Of a stretch of 64,000 nucleotides of DNA, positions 54,420 to 64,000 are shown piece after piece (position 1 is the first letter of the stretch; each line of letters opens with the position of its first letter). A program made the position numbers and the translations under genes. A model generated the notes under the pieces. The model searched no databases and had not been told where the DNA came from. It saw only the letters and a program-made list of their open reading frames with translations. Source of the DNA: Amaurobius ferox. Lineage: Eukaryota; Arthropoda; Arachnida; Araneae; Amaurobiidae. Location of the stretch: the NCBI GenBank assembly GCA_951213105.1, contig OX578137.1, positions 57,619,736 through 57,683,735 on the forward strand. Direction: 5' to 3'.

Positions 54420-55285
54420 AGACACGTAGTTCGTCAAATAGCGGCATCGGTAGTGTCAATTAGTATTTTTTAATATAGAGAAATACGCCATGAAAAAAAG
54501 AATAATTTCTACGTTGTCTTTGATCAACTTGTGAAGTCACACTACCATATTTGTTATAATTTCCGTCATTTGTATCAAGTTATAATTCTACTTCAAACTG
54601 ACAACCTATCGGTCTTCGGGTTCAAAAGTCAATTACAGCGATAACTTGACAAGCGTGCGGATTCTACTTTTAGAAGGAATCAAAGATTTTGGCAGATTGC
54701 GTTTTCAAAATGAGGAGTCCCAAAGTCGTATTTGTATGAAAAGGGTTTCGTTAAAGCGTTCTTAGATCCCCAGCTGTCAAAGTCGTAGGCGATTTCTCGA
54801 CTCGACAACAAATAATGTTCGGTTCTTCCTCATTCTAGACAATTGTACTGGAGATAATATAGTGCTTTTTTCGTAGTTTTCGTTTGAGTTGACATAGTAA
54901 GAAAGGTTGTGAGTATTATGACCACTTGTTAGTTATTTGCTTTTCACCAGGACGGAAATTAGAATTATGTTACTTTAAAGTTAAGAGAAAGGTCACTTTA
55001 GTTGGGACTCTACAAACTTTCCGGGCAAATAGTGTTCAATAATGTGGGATATTATATACTTTCTGTACAAAAACATAAGTCGTATTTTATTTGACCACAT
55101 TTTTAAAATTTCTCGCATTCCAAATTGTTCTACAGGCATTCATTGATTTCTTCATCTCGAAACGCTAAAATAACCATCGCTGCAATTTCTTAAACTAATT
55201 TACTTTTCATAGAATTATATTTGCAACGTTTTTTTTAATTTTTTACTACTAGATATCTGCGAAGAACGTACCCTGAATAGAGATG
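54420..55285. other. no feature recognised
   Basis: About 0.85 kb of mixed composition with no recognisable domain, RNA or repeat end. Confidence 0.35.
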
Positions 55286-55289
55286 CTAT

Positions 55290-55418
55290 TTTTAGTTTCC
55301 TTATATACATAATGTATAAGGAAAGTATTGCGACGGGGTCGAAAATTCGAATTCGAGTTTTCGACGGGAGAGCACGTTTCAAGCATCCCTGATCACGAAT
55401 CAAACATTTTTGAAGTGA

Positions 55419-55469
<51 letters not shown>

Positions 55470-56275
55470 GTATGTGTTTGTGTGTATGTGTGTGTGCCTG
55501 TCCGTGAGACTGTGGAGACGATAACTGACGAACGAATGGACCGATTCGAACGAAATTTGGTACAAAAATCCCAATCCATAAACACTGGAAGCCTATTTTT
55601 TTTATACGGAATCGAATGTTCATAACCTCCTAAATTTTCGAGGGAAATTTTGAAAAAATCGTCAAAAAATCAAAACCACTAACAAAGTTGCGTAAATAGA
55701 TATTTCTTATGTAATTTTTTATTTGAAAACTATTGGGATAAATTTTAAAACGCTAACATGAACCGTTCTCGAGATATTGCACATTTTTCAAAAAATTTAT
55801 CAAAAAGTCATATAAAATAAAAAAAAATATTTCCCATTGAGAAACATGTTCACTTTTCATGTGTAATACCGTGCGATAAATTGGGTGACAACATTTTCGT
55901 GGAACTAGCTCGTTCCATTCATGAAAAAAGATACTTTGAATAATACCTTTGTATTTGAATGCCAATAGTCATTTATCTGCTGTAAGAATAACTTATTCCT
56001 CCGTCTATAACGCTTGGCGATATTTTGGCGACGAATTTGGCGGAATATCGCCAACTTGGTGACATTTTTAATTGTTGCCAAATTAACAAAAATATCGCCA
56101 AATGGATAAAAATGACGCCAAATCAATGAAAATGACGACTAATTGAAGGAAATTCAATATCTTGGAAAGAATATAAGTATCTACTATAAGAATAACATTT
56201 TTTTAACTGTAAAATTAGTAAATTCATTGCATTATATAAGGAAAGTCATGGGTTGCCCACATCAGATTTTTATAA
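55290..56275 (-). mobile_element. TTTCCTTATA-family element, full-length
   Basis: In plus orientation it begins with the 3' hairpin (TTTCCTTATATACATAATG with TATAAGGAAAG), then TCGAAAATTCGAATTCGAGT, a 45-base (TG)n tract at 55423-55467 and CGAATGGACCGATTCGAACG. TTCTCGAGATATTGCACATT and TCGTGGAACTAGCTCGTTCC follow. Then come the GCCAAATTAACAAAAATATC repeats and the 5' start GGAAAGTCATGGGTTGCCCA with CATCAGATTTTT. No coding frame belongs to it; the Thr/His-rich frames at 55215-55623 are products of the (TG)n tract. Confidence 0.85.
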
Positions 56276-56279
56276 TCAC

Positions 56280-57240
56280 CCTATGATACTTACACGTTAT
56301 TCCCCAGATGATAAAATTAAATTAAACATGGATAAATGAAGTAAATAAAATGGAAACTCAATTATCAATTAAAGGTCATGAATTAAATTGATATTTCAAG
56401 CGCATACATTAAGCATTCCTTATTTTCTACACAATGCAGTTTCAAAAGTGACATAGAGTGTGAAACATCTATACATTTAATAGAAAAGTCAGATTTTGAT
56501 ATTGCAGAGCCGCGCAGAAACAAGTTCACAACACACATTTCCTATACCAAAACTCTAGTTTATTCTGTATGGATGAAGGAAAATGAGGCTGTCTGTGGGG
56601 TTTTGCAAAAATTTTACCTTTCCCTATATACTACGATACGTTAAATGCGTCGTTTGTTATCCTAATAATCACGGAGAATACCGTAAAATACTGTTGTTTA
56701 CGTTTAAAGGGAGAGATCACTCCTAACAGCTCAAATTCACTCATCTTTCACTCTAAAACATTGTACATAATTTGATAATCATACATACTGAACGAAATTT
56801 TTATCTTATAATCATTCAACTTTTGTGTAATGTATTATACATATTTTCTTTCATAAAGAATAATGCAGGTTTTTAAAAGAAAATATTTACATTCATGTGT
56901 TGTGTACATACCACAGGCTAAAAATTTGTAAACAGTCTCTGTAATATATAAATCATTTATCACCGCAATATCATTTGTCGCTTCCTTGTGTTGCAAAATA
57001 TATCTAATTTAACTCAACATTAAATACATTTACTCTCTCTCTGAGAATGTCACCAATTGCTTTTCTCGATATAGTTAATACTCTGCGACAATAAGATATT
57101 TAATGGGAACTGAACCAGGAGTCATTGATAGTTGACATCCATAAATTAAGGTTGGAAGCAATTATTGAGAACATTAGTTCAGTCCAAACACTGCTAAGTG
57201 AAACTTTCGAAGAAACGTTTGAGATCCTTTTATATAACCT
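56280..57240. other. no feature recognised
   Basis: AT-rich sequence between two elements. A fragment at 57090-57190 (GGGAACTGAACCAGGAGTCA) is shared with 59420-59500 (GGGAAACTGAACCAGAAGTC), so this is part of another low-copy repeat. Confidence 0.45.
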
Positions 57241-57244
57241 TTTA

Positions 57245-57290
57245 TTAACACTTTACAACAAAGTTGAAAAGTGTTTATGACTTTGTTCAT

Positions 57291-57328
<38 letters not shown>

Positions 57329-58562
57329 CGTTAGCACGATAACTGTCGTAAAAATGACTTAATCAAAATGAAATTTTAGTATGTTGTTCAGACGGTCTGT
57401 TGGACCTAAGGGAATATAAATGAATAAGATCATCCAATTTGTTTTGGATTGAACCCGGGTTGAAAAAATGAAATACATTGAGCCCTATGGGACCTAATTT
57501 TTCAAACATTTTTTAAGCGGATTTAAAATTCACAAATTGCTTCTAAAATTTTAGGTAATATTCAAATTGTTCCATAAAATATATAAAAAAAAATTCAGCG
57601 AAATATATTCGGTAGTTTTTTAAATAAAAATTAAAATAATAATTACACCTCTTATATGAAACGATCACGTGACCATGATATGAAACGATCACATGACCCA
57701 CTTCAAAATGATATATGGTATCCATCTTGCTTCAAAATCGTGATTTTTTTAAGTTCTTTTTAATTCATATTGAGTGTTATATCGGTCCTAAAACTACTTT
57801 ATTTTTGCTTAAATTCTGTGCATTTACATATTCAAACAACGCAAATACAATATATTTCAGTTTAAATGATTATCCAAATTTGATTATTTCTAAAACGAAG
57901 CCTATTTTTCACTTATGTAAAATGTAAACAGCAAAATATGTAGAATGAGTTGTATTAGAATTGCTGTATTTCTTTAAAACAAAATAATTTAGTCCATGGA
58001 GTCTGCATGGCTGATATGAATGAAATATTAAGTGATTTTATGAAGAGAAGGACGATTTTTTTCGATGAAGTTTTAAGCATAGAGTTTTATTACTTGTAGC
58101 TCCATGGTCTTAATTTTTAAATAAAATAAATTGTTATAGTAATGTGATGAATGAAATGAATGGGAGAAAGTTACGAATGAAATCCTGTTTTTACAGAGAG
58201 ATCCAGGCGTGTTATTTTTTAAGACGTCATTTGAATTAATTTCAGTTGTTTTCGATGAAGTTTTCAAATATAATAAATTACCGTAGTATTATGATAGTTT
58301 TGAAAATATTACCGTGGACTGTATCACATTTTAGAGACATTTAAACCAGGCAAATTATATTTCAATGCCGTCATTTGAATGAAGTTCATTTTTTTCAATG
58401 AAGGTTTAAGTTTTCACATATAATAAATTAATGTAGTATTGTGATAAGTTTTAAAATATTACCGAAGAATGTATTTCATTTTCGACATTTTTAAATAAAA
58501 TTGCATTTAAGTTGGAAAGTGTTTCATAATCAATGCTGCACGATTGATCTTTCTTGTTTCAT
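57245..58562 (+). mobile_element. terminal-palindrome element, copy C
   Basis: The left end has AACACTTTACAAC and GTTGAAAAGTGTT arms around AAA, then a (TCTG)n tract of about 40 bases. The interior carries CACGTGACCATGATATGAAA and three ~150-base repeats. The right end has GTTGGAAAGTGTTTCATAAT and GATTGATCTTTCTTGTTT. It is the longest of the three copies together with copy B. Confidence 0.78.
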
Positions 58563-58739
58563 TTGATCTGGTATTCAGTGTGATTCAAATTTTGAGGCCT
58601 TAACTTTTAAGGTTCCATTAGTCATAATAACGTGAAATATGCTATTTCGTTCTCTTTTGTGGTGCATTTTAATTCTTTGAATTTTGTAGCTTATCGAACT
58701 AACCCGTTCTGGGCCAGCCAAAAGAATGTACTCAATTTT

Positions 58740-59195
58740 GAGAACTCCAGTTCTCTCTCTGTGTCTTTCTCTCTCTATCTATGTCTCTATTTCTCTATAT
58801 CTATCTTTCGCTATCTATCTATCTCTATCTCTTTCTCTATCGCTTTCTCTATCTATCTCACGCTATCTAGTTCTCTCTCTATAATATCTCACTCTCTCTC
58901 CCTCTCAGTCTTTCTCACACTCTTTTTCTCACCCTCTCACTCACTCTCTCTCACTCACTCTCTCTCACTCACTCTCTCTCACTCACTCTCTCTCACACTC
59001 ACTCCTCTCATACTCACTCATTCTCTCTCATACTCACTCACTCATTCTCTCTCATACTCACTCACTCTCTCTCACACTCTCTCTCATACTCACTCACTCT
59101 CTCTCACACTCTCTCTCTCACTCACTCTCTCACACACTCTCTCTCTCACTCACTCTCTCTCTCTCACCGACTTTCTCGCGCTTCTCTCTCTAAAA
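58740..59195. repeat. (CT)n / CTCTCACT compound microsatellite
   Basis: About 450 bases with almost no purine other than A in CACT and TATCT motifs on the plus strand. Sub-blocks of CTATCTATCT give way to repeated CTCTCTCACTCA. The Ser/Leu-rich 195-codon frame is an artefact of this repeat. Confidence 0.95.
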
Positions 59196-59575
59196 TCCAA
59201 AACATATTGGTTAAGATGATGAAATAAATTCATATGATTTAATATAAACATGCATAATTTTATTACCAACTTTACAAGCATTATTTTAAAGATTTACTTC
59301 CAGGATCTAGTTGATATCAAAATTCACTGTTTTATTTCGCTGTTTAATATATTTTCTTCCCCTATCAGAACATCATCAAATGTTTTTCGTGAACAGTTCG
59401 ATAATCCGAGAAGTAATAAATGTAATGGGAAACTGAACCAGAAGTCACAGATACTTGACATCCGAAAAGTAGTGGAGGAAGCAATTATTGGGAAAATTTG
59501 TGCAGAGTGAACACTACTCAGTAAAACTTTCGAAGTTAGTTTAGAACTGATTTTATCAGCGGATATATATAATTA
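59196..59575. other. low-copy repeat remnant
   Basis: GGGAAACTGAACCAGAAGTC, TTGACATCCG and GAAGCAATTATTGGGAA parallel 57110-57165. It also contains ACTTTCGAAG, seen near 57205. The unit is unknown; the 86-codon frame at 59250-59510 has no recognised domain. Confidence 0.4.
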
Positions 59576-59579
59576 TTTT

Positions 59580-60010
59580 TAAAAAATCTGATGTTTGCAA
59601 CACATGACTTTTCTACATAGTGCAATGAATTTACTGCTTTCACGGCGAAAACAGAATGTACGAGATCCACGGCACAATGTTTTTAACGTTGAATTGAACA
59701 TTTGTCATCTTTTCTGGATGACAGCATGTAAAACTATGTGTTTCTTAAACACTCTATTAACTTATATTTTAGGCAAATCTAAAATTACAATAATCAATAT
59801 TGATAACATCTGCAATCAGCAATACAGTCCATATATTCAAATATTTTTGGGTCATTTTCGTTCATTTAGTATAATTTCTGCAATTTTAACGTTATTTCAG
59901 TCAATTTAGCACCTTACTAAATGTCGAGAAGTTGGCGATATGTAGCCAAATTCGTCGCCAAGTAAGACAAATTTATCGGCAAGCATCAAAGACAGACGAA
60001 AAAAAGGACT
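59580..60010 (+). mobile_element. TTTCCTTATA-family element, shortened
   Basis: It starts AAAATCTGATGTTTGCAACA, with CATGACTTTTCTACATAGTG, GAGATCCACGGCACAATG and CTGGATGACAGCATG as in the 18759 copy, and has two or three internal repeats. It then passes to a terminus-like GACTTTTCTTATACATTAAT. The central and CA-rich parts are missing. Confidence 0.65.
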
Positions 60011-60340
60011 TTTCTTATACATTAATAAATGACGGTGAATCGTTGGGTATCAAAATTCAAAACTATTGCATAAAGTATTTCCTTTCGTAAATGGAACAAA
60101 ATACACGAGAGTGAACAAAATACGTGAGAGTGAAAGTGAGAGACCAAAACGGAGTGGGCAGAAATGATGAAAATCGGCAAACAGAGAGAGGCAGCAACGA
60201 ACAATAAGTGATGTTTATTGCAACATGATACACCTATAAACTGAGCGACAACACCGTCTGATTAGCTGATTAGTAGTCTGCCCTGTATATCTGATTTATA
60301 TGACTGTCCATTCCCTGCCAACCATTTGCTAGAGTTCGTC

Positions 60341-61110
60341 TTATAAACGCGGCGGTGGCAGCACACGCAAGCGACGTCCAATCATGTCCCAGACGTGTTC
60401 AATTGGTGAGAGATCAAGGGAGACTGGTAGCCAGGGCAGCACCTGGGTACCTATGCAGAGCATGTTGGCTGATGCGTTCCGTGTGTGATCGAACATTATC
60501 CTGCTGGTAAATGACATTAGGAACCCCCTGAAGTAAGGGTAGTGTCACCGGCCACAGGTGTGGCGTTCCATAGATGCAGCCGTATTGTACCTGTCACCAC
60601 TTCGGCGCCAGACTCGTATACGGCGACTGTCATTGCTAAAACAGAAGCGTGACTCGTCTGAGAAAACGCTCCTGTGCCTTTCCGCCATCCACGTCGCTCT
60701 ATTACCACACCATTGCATACGGGGGCTCTTGGATCAGTGGCAGTCTTCTTAACGAGTACCATGAGTGCAAGTCTCCGGAGACCAATTGGCGGAAAATGGT
60801 CCTGGTCGATATGGGAGCATCAAGGGTGTCTTGCACATGCTGCAAAAAGGCGACGCAAGTGACCTGCTTGCGGATGCGCTTGCTTGCGGATGCGTAGGTT
60901 CACGCGTGCTGCCGTAGCTTTGACCGTACCGGCACACCTCAAATACGCCACATACCCTTGTTCTAATCATCTTCCTTACATCCGGGGCACCTTGGATGCG
61001 TGCAGGTGGCTGTGCGCTAAGATTTGACGTGTGGACCAACCTGCCCTTCTGAGTCCGATAACCATACCCCTCGTGAAATTGTCTATCTGCTGGAGCTGTC
61101 TCGGTTGTCG
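60341..61110 (-). pseudogene. Tc1-like transposase, decayed
   Basis: On the minus strand, in order: an N-terminal HTH part RGMVIGLRRAGWSTRQI (about 61065-61015), the first catalytic Asp in FSDESRFCFSNDSRRIRVW (about 60665-60600), the second Asp in VIYQQDNVRSHTERISQH (about 60510), and the Glu in DLSPIEHVWDMIGRRLRVL ending PPPRL. Frames change between these, and stops follow TCGR and TSLP. The segment between the first and second Asp is shortened, so it also carries a deletion. It is closer to the 26057 element than to the DD34E ones. TIRs were not identified. Confidence 0.82.
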
Positions 61111-61314
61111 CCGGCCTAGTACTCTCTGCTACTACAAGTTTCCTCTGAGATAAAATTAGGATTGCAAAATGATTTCCCTGGCAGACGGAGAGGCGTGAAT
61201 ATTGCCGATTCTGCAGGTCCTTCCCTTACATCTCACTCAACGTGCGCGGGACAGCTGCGCCATTCGCATCATTTACATAACTCGGTGAGCTGCGCTTACC
61301 CTGCAATTTGTACA

Positions 61315-61412
61315 TTTTTCTGTCCAATACTGTCCAATTTTTCCAATTTTTTTGTCCAATTTTTACTGTCCAATACTGTCCAATTTTTTATCCAATTTTT
61401 CTGTCCAATTCA
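61315..61412 (+). repeat. tandem TGTCCAATTTTT repeats
   Basis: About eight irregular units of TGTCCAATTTTTT or TGTCCAATAC. Confidence 0.85.
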
Positions 61413-61464
61413 CTGTCACATAGTGTATATCCACGAAAACAATGTTAATAAATTTGTCTAATAT

Positions 61465-61625
61465 TGTATATAAAAAAGTGAACATATTTCACGATAGTTC
61501 ATACTTTTCTATTTTATGTAATTTTTCGAAAAACATGCAATACCTCAAGAACGGTTTATCTTAGCGTTTTACATTTCATGTCATTCAATTTCGAATGAAA
61601 TAGAGATTTGAAATAATTATCTGTC
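61465..61625 (+). mobile_element. TTTCCTTATA-family internal fragment
   Basis: AAAGTGAACATATTTCACGA, AATTTTTCGAAAAACATGCA and CAAGAACGGTTTATCTTAGC match the central part of the family (19310-19410). Confidence 0.6.
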
Positions 61626-61671
61626 AAACGTTGCTGAAGTTTATAATTTTAATGATATATATATATATATA

Positions 61672-63185
61672 TTGCTGGTCAATTGATAAGGACGGAAGAT
61701 CACAAATTGCAATGAAGCGCAACATTAAGAGGGAGTGGAAGCCCAGCAGGATAAAATATTATTGCCACACTGTTCGGACATTAGAGTAACGATCATTTAT
61801 TTTTCTAGAAAATACAGAAGGTTTTAAAACATCTGAAAGGAAAAAGTGTTCATTTGAGCCTGTGTACGAAGATATGGAAAAATACATATGAACGACAGCA
61901 GGCACGGTTGAGCAAGGTGTCAGTACGGGATATGTCCACCGTGAAGTGCAATGCAACATTCCACACGTCGTTCCATGCTTTGCACGACATTTTCTAGCAA
62001 CTGTTGAGGCAAGTTATCCCACTTCTCTGTCAGTGCACGGATGTAAGTGTTCTTGCTTGTTAGAGAATATTTTCGACCAGCAAGTAGCCTCCCCAAAGCA
62101 TCCCAAACATTTGCAATGAACTTTAGATCTGGAGAAAGTGCTGGCCATACGTGGCATTGAATACCCTCGCTGACTAGACAATCCTGAGCAGCGAGTATTC
62201 GATGACATGGTGCGTTGTCGTCCATGAAAGCAAATTTATCACCGATAGCACCACGGTAAATGCGAACATGAGGCAGTGGAACTTCATCAATGTATCGTTG
62301 GCCGGTCATAGTCCCAGTTGGAACCAGATGTAGGGGTGTACGGCCATTGATTATGATGCCAGCCCATACTATGATACTGTATGTCGGATATCGATCCCTT
62401 TCCTAGATATTTTCTGTACGATAAGCAGTATCACTCTTGCGCCAGATCAATTGGCGTTTACAATCCTATGACAAACTGAACCTACTCTCATCTGCGAATA
62501 GAATTCAAGCCCAGTCCTGTTCGGTCCGATTGCGATGCTCACGACACCATTGCAAACGGGCGGTACGGTGCAGTCTGTCCACTGGGATACATACAACAGG
62601 TCTGCGGGCGTATAATACTCCATCTCCCAAACGTCTGGCTACAGTTTTTCGGGAGATCCGCTGCATTGTGGTAGCAAAAAACTGATTTGCCACTTACTGA
62701 GCTGTGGTGCGCCGGTCCCTTTTTGCCGATAGGACAATGTGCCTGTCTCCTGCAGGCGTCGTACTTCTAACCCGACCTCCTCCGTGAAGCTTGATATACA
62801 TTCCAGTTCTTTTAAATGCTTGCCACAGCCGTGAAACTACACTGTGGGCGATGTCGAACTCCCTGGCAACATCTGTTATTTTTCGCCCGTCTTCGATCTT
62901 TCCAATAATACTGCTACGCGTAAACTCATCTAAGTGATATCGGGAAGACATTCCGAAAATTTTAAGATCATCAATTAAATCTTTCCCGTAAAACTTTCAC
63001 TTGGAACAACAACTGTCCAAACGCTTCAAATTTCTTATCAGCGCTATCACGTGACGAACAGGCGTGTAAATGAAAAATTTGCATATGCACACCTTTTCTT
63101 ACTGTATCCCGCACTTATTCTAATTTTCCACATTTTGCTTCCTTTCATTTTGTGGTTGCTATGGGTGATTAGCAATTGTCCAGCA

Positions 63186-63186
<1 letters not shown>
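61672..63186 (-). mobile_element. Tc1-like element inserted in a (TA)n tract
   Basis: The left end TTGCTGGTCAATTGATAA and the right end, read on the other strand, CTGCTGGACAATTGCTAA are imperfect inverted repeats. Both ends adjoin (TA)n tracts, as expected for a TA-targeting element placed in a microsatellite. The length is about 1.5 kb. The enclosed transposase has stops and a lost catalytic residue. Confidence 0.8.
61920..62951 (-). pseudogene. Tc1-like transposase, full length but inactivated
   Basis: A single reading frame of about 344 codons covers the whole transposase. It has HTH domains (LDEFTRSSIIGKIEDG, VAREFDIAHSVVSRLW, then ISRKTVARRL), the first catalytic Asp in FADESRFSL, MTGQRYIDEVPLP, and the second Asp in FAFMDDNAPCH. 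Four in-frame stops interrupt it (62694, about 62502, about 62463 and about 62403). The catalytic Glu position is Ala in SPDLKFIANVWD, where the family has PIEHVWD. Spacing from the second Asp is 34, so it derives from a DD34E element. Confidence 0.9.

Positions 63187-63219
<33 letters not shown>
63187..63219. repeat. (TA)n microsatellite
   Basis: Alternating T and A next to the Tc1 right end; a matching tract of about 17 bases lies at 61655-61671. Confidence 0.97.
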
Positions 63220-63221
<2 letters not shown>

Positions 63222-63480
63222 TATAAAATACCACAATCCAAAGTATAATATAAAAGGTGAAATGAGTATAGGCGCGATTTGCAGCTCTTAACACTCATCT
63301 CCAAAAATATTACAAAAGAAAGATCTAGGAAATGTACAAGGAATATTATGAAACACAAGGAACAACAGAAACAAATAAAGGAGTGCAAACGGGGTATCAG
63401 TAATGTCTAGGGGGATTGTGACCCCTATACCTGGTTAAAGCGTGCTTTTATTCCCGGGAAACACTCCCAGAAACAACCAA
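63220..63480 (+). repeat. hairpin-bearing repeat family, copy 3
   Basis: The stem AGGGG / CCCCT around 63409-63426 encloses a loop ending ATTGTGA, followed by ACCTGGTTAAAGCGTGC and ACACTCCC. The arrangement relative to a (TA)n tract upstream is like that of copies 1 and 2. Confidence 0.55.
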
Positions 63481-63634
63481 TCGCCCGAAGCAGCTCCAAT
63501 CCGTGCGTACAGGAAAAACAGAATCCTAAGGGAATATCAAATCCATAAAATCAAAAGAGAAACTATATAAGAATCATAGGATTTCCCTAATGGAAAAGGG
63601 GATCCAGAGTCCATACACATATAAGAATTAAAAG

Positions 63635-63742
63635 CACAAAGTTACAGTCAAAAAGTTACAGTCAAAGTTACAGCACAAAGTTACAGCACAAAAGTTACAG
63701 TCAAAGTTTACAGTCAAAGTTACAGCACAAAGTTACAAAGTT
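63635..63742 (+). repeat. short tandem repeats AAAGTTACAGCAC/AGTCA
   Basis: Eight units of 11-15 bases alternate between GTTACAGTCA and GTTACAGCAC forms. Confidence 0.9.
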
Positions 63743-63984
63743 TCAATCCATATTCTTCCTATATATTTCTTCCTAACGGCAAGATATCACGTGGCCTAAA
63801 ACGGCAAGATATCACGTGGTAAACGTGGAGGTAAAAAGAAGAAAGTAAATTTTATTGGTTATTTTGCACAATTACATGAGGTTTTGACCGAAATCATTAA
63901 CTATAAACAACTTCAAAAAAATTGGATTAAAAACATTGTATATGGTATTAGGAAGAAATATATAGGACGAATATGAATTGAATT
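63741..63984. repeat. inverted repeat with duplicated CACGTG block
   Basis: TTTCAATCCATATTCTTCCT and TATATTTCTTCCTAA (63741-63776) pair with the region at 63949-63984 with about three mismatches. Between them ACGGCAAGATATCACGTGG occurs twice (about 63777 and 63801). The element may continue beyond the window. Confidence 0.65.
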
Positions 63985-64000
63985 GCAAAAACGACCTTTC

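Noticed and set aside
55215..55623. Thr/His-rich minus-strand frames
   Set aside because: They translate the (TG)n tract inside a TTTCCTTATA element in successive frames.
58632..59219. 195-codon Ser/Leu-rich open frame
   Set aside because: It is generated by the CT/CACT microsatellite; composition is repetitive and low-complexity.
60517..60762. 81-codon minus-strand frame as a separate gene
   Set aside because: It is an out-of-frame reading across the Tc1 pseudogene region that includes the first catalytic Asp in another frame.

Overview
The window looks like repeat-dense nuclear DNA from an animal, most likely an arthropod and quite possibly a chelicerate such as a spider. That assignment is inference. 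It rests on the high A+T content, the many (TA)n, (CA)n and (CT)n tracts, the Tc1/mariner transposase remnants, the non-LTR retrotransposon fragments with an RNase H domain, and SINEs whose heads derive from tRNA and 5S rRNA. There are no operons, ribosome-binding sites or bacterial-style genes. I could not identify one intact host protein-coding gene, so the window reads as intergenic or intronic sequence built mainly from mobile elements. The only candidate host coding sequence is a tandemly duplicated fragment at the left end (180-900, minus strand).

Layout. 1-5.5 kb: duplicated coding-like fragment, a GC-rich hairpin island, a decayed interspersed repeat and a 25-bp minisatellite. 6.7-7.5 kb: a foldback mariner-type MITE. 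8.8-10.0 kb: a satellite of about 200 bp period. 10.9-11.9, 24.2-25.5 and 57.2-58.6 kb: three copies of an element with a terminal palindrome. 12.4-14.5 kb: a truncated Tc1 element and several SINEs, one inserted in another. 18.8-19.8, 25.5-27.9, 28.7-29.4, 31.0-31.6, 51.7-52.7, 55.3-56.3 and 59.6-60.0 kb, plus fragments: a high-copy family here called the TTTCCTTATA family; the 25.5 kb copy was split by a Tc1 element with clear TIRs. 22.3-23.0 and 44.0-44.8 kb: 5'-truncated non-LTR retrotransposons. 28-30.5 kb: three tandem units of about 0.6-0.7 kb, each carrying a tRNA-like segment. 34.2-40.1 kb: a young non-autonomous LTR retrotransposon with 1.93-kb LTRs. 40.4-41.2 and 47.2-47.6 kb: SINEs whose 5' head is a 5S rRNA sequence fused to a tRNA-like segment. 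46.7-47.0 kb: a mariner-type remnant. 60.3-63.2 kb: two more broken Tc1 elements.

How the parts relate. The elements form nested layers (Tc1 inside a TTTCCTTATA element, SINE inside SINE, LTR element inside unique sequence), which gives a relative order of insertion. All transposase genes seen are broken. The LTR element lacks gag and pol, so it depended on proteins made elsewhere. The SINE families share a body and 3' tail but have different pol III-type heads. The most notable signals are the composite 5S-tRNA SINE and its target-site-bounded tandem dimer, a three-copy repeat whose hairpin stem changes while pairing is kept, and the unclassified TTTCCTTATA family with a terminal hairpin.
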